64,000 bases of DNA from Guillardia theta CCMP2712 (lineage: Eukaryota > Cryptophyceae > Pyrenomonadales > Geminigeraceae). This document shows, in pieces, positions 63,448-64,000 of the stretch. The number at the start of each line of letters is the position of its first letter. Within the stretch, counting starts at the first letter, position 1. Position numbers and translations under genes: made by a program. The notes beneath the pieces were generated by a model. That model did no database searches. It was not told the DNA's origin and saw only the letters and a program-made list of their open reading frames with translations. The stretch covers positions 771,547 through 835,546 of the forward strand of contig NW_005434670.1 of NCBI RefSeq assembly GCF_000315625.1, given 5' to 3'.

Positions 63448-63839
63448 AGTTGCAGTTGCTCGTTGATGTGCATGCAAGGTTTCTCACGCGCCGGCAAGAC
63501 AAGTCACCATGACGGAGAGGTGATGTTGATGTTTGTATCACAGATGAAGTTGATGATGATCGTGATCATGTTACTGTTGTTGTTGTCGATCATGTTGATC
63601 AAGTTCTTGATGATGATAATCACTTGGTTCTTAATCCTGTCCCCTGTTTGTGTTCTTTTCCCTCACGGTGTTGCTGGTGCTGATAGTAACTGTATTCTTG
63701 CAAGAAACCAATCCTATCTGACTGCATCACAGGCTGTCTCCTTCCCATCAGAATTCGTCTGCATCAAGTGCCGCTCGTCCTCGAGAATGTTTTCAGCTCT
63801 TCGACGCCCCGGGCATCACGTTTGATTCACTTCCTCCAG

Positions 63840-64000
63840 GAACGGACACGAAGGATGGGAGGTTGCGGGGATAGAAAAGCTCCGGGCGAGAGAGGAGGAC
63901 GTGCTGTCTCAGCTGCGGCAGGTGGGGAGAGGTGATCGCTGCAGCTGGAGTCTGACGTGGGTTTGATAGGAGAACGAGAGGCTGAAGGAGGAGAACAGCA
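63840..64000 (+). CDS. Coiled-coil exons running off the window
   Basis: 63840-63921 and 63970-64000 are joined by a 48-nt intron in phase (NGHEGWEVAGIEKLRAREED...LSQLRQ|ENERLKEENS). They could be further exons of the preceding disordered protein or a separate gene. 63448-63839 holds a low-complexity GATGATGTT/TTGTTGTTG-rich stretch and a possible small exon at 63420-63478 (WCERFLEALELQLLVDVHA). Confidence 0.5.

Overview
The window is eukaryotic nuclear DNA. Almost every gene is cut by very short GT-AG introns (32-118 nt, mostly 40-60), with a few probable GC-AG introns. I placed exons by keeping reading frame and domain continuity across splice sites. The content fits a flagellated alga with a secondary plastid: a radial-spoke RSPH10B homologue, a DUF760 protein carrying a signal peptide followed by an FxP-like plastid transit start, a GAF-HPP membrane protein, and an RRM protein with a signal peptide. 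A cryptophyte such as Guillardia is my best guess, by inference only.

Layout. 1-18.7 kb is gene-dense: a partial MORN-WW-SAM protein (+), a two-RRM protein with signal peptide (-), GAF-HPP (+), a two-PDZ coiled-coil protein (+), a METTL21-type methyltransferase (-), a one-pass coiled-coil membrane protein (+), guanine deaminase (-), a C2-like protein (-) and the tail-anchored E2 UBE2J2 (-). 18.7-28.8 kb holds the DUF760 protein (+), a doubtful small membrane protein (-) beside a 26/27-bp minisatellite, a LysM protein with poly-Asp and poly-Pro tracts (+), and a possible HSF-type DNA-binding protein (-). 28.8-32.3 kb is a gene-poor spacer with a 365-base N gap bordered by GC-rich islands.

32.3-53.5 kb holds RSPH10B (+), a small basic protein (-), an ADP-ribosyltransferase-ankyrin protein with an orphan duplicated exon behind it (-), a single-exon cyclic-nucleotide phosphodiesterase (-) head to head with a small membrane protein (+), a large SFI1-like/PDZ protein (-), a membrane-anchored basic protein (-) and a TIG-domain membrane protein (-). 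55.2-56.8 kb is a PDZ/EF-hand protein (-). 56.96-60.75 kb is a complete Mutator-like insertion: about 58-bp terminal inverted repeats, a 9-bp target duplication, a zinc-knuckle plus Ulp1-like protease gene, and a 41-bp minisatellite inside the element. The last 3 kb carries a long disordered protein and the start of a coiled-coil exon run that leaves the window.

There is no operon logic. Several products suit a ciliary/centrosomal and signalling cell biology (RSPH10B, SFI1-like, PDZ, PDE, GAF), and others suit plastid or endomembrane roles (DUF760, HPP, UBE2J2). No tRNA, rRNA or CRISPR array was recognised.
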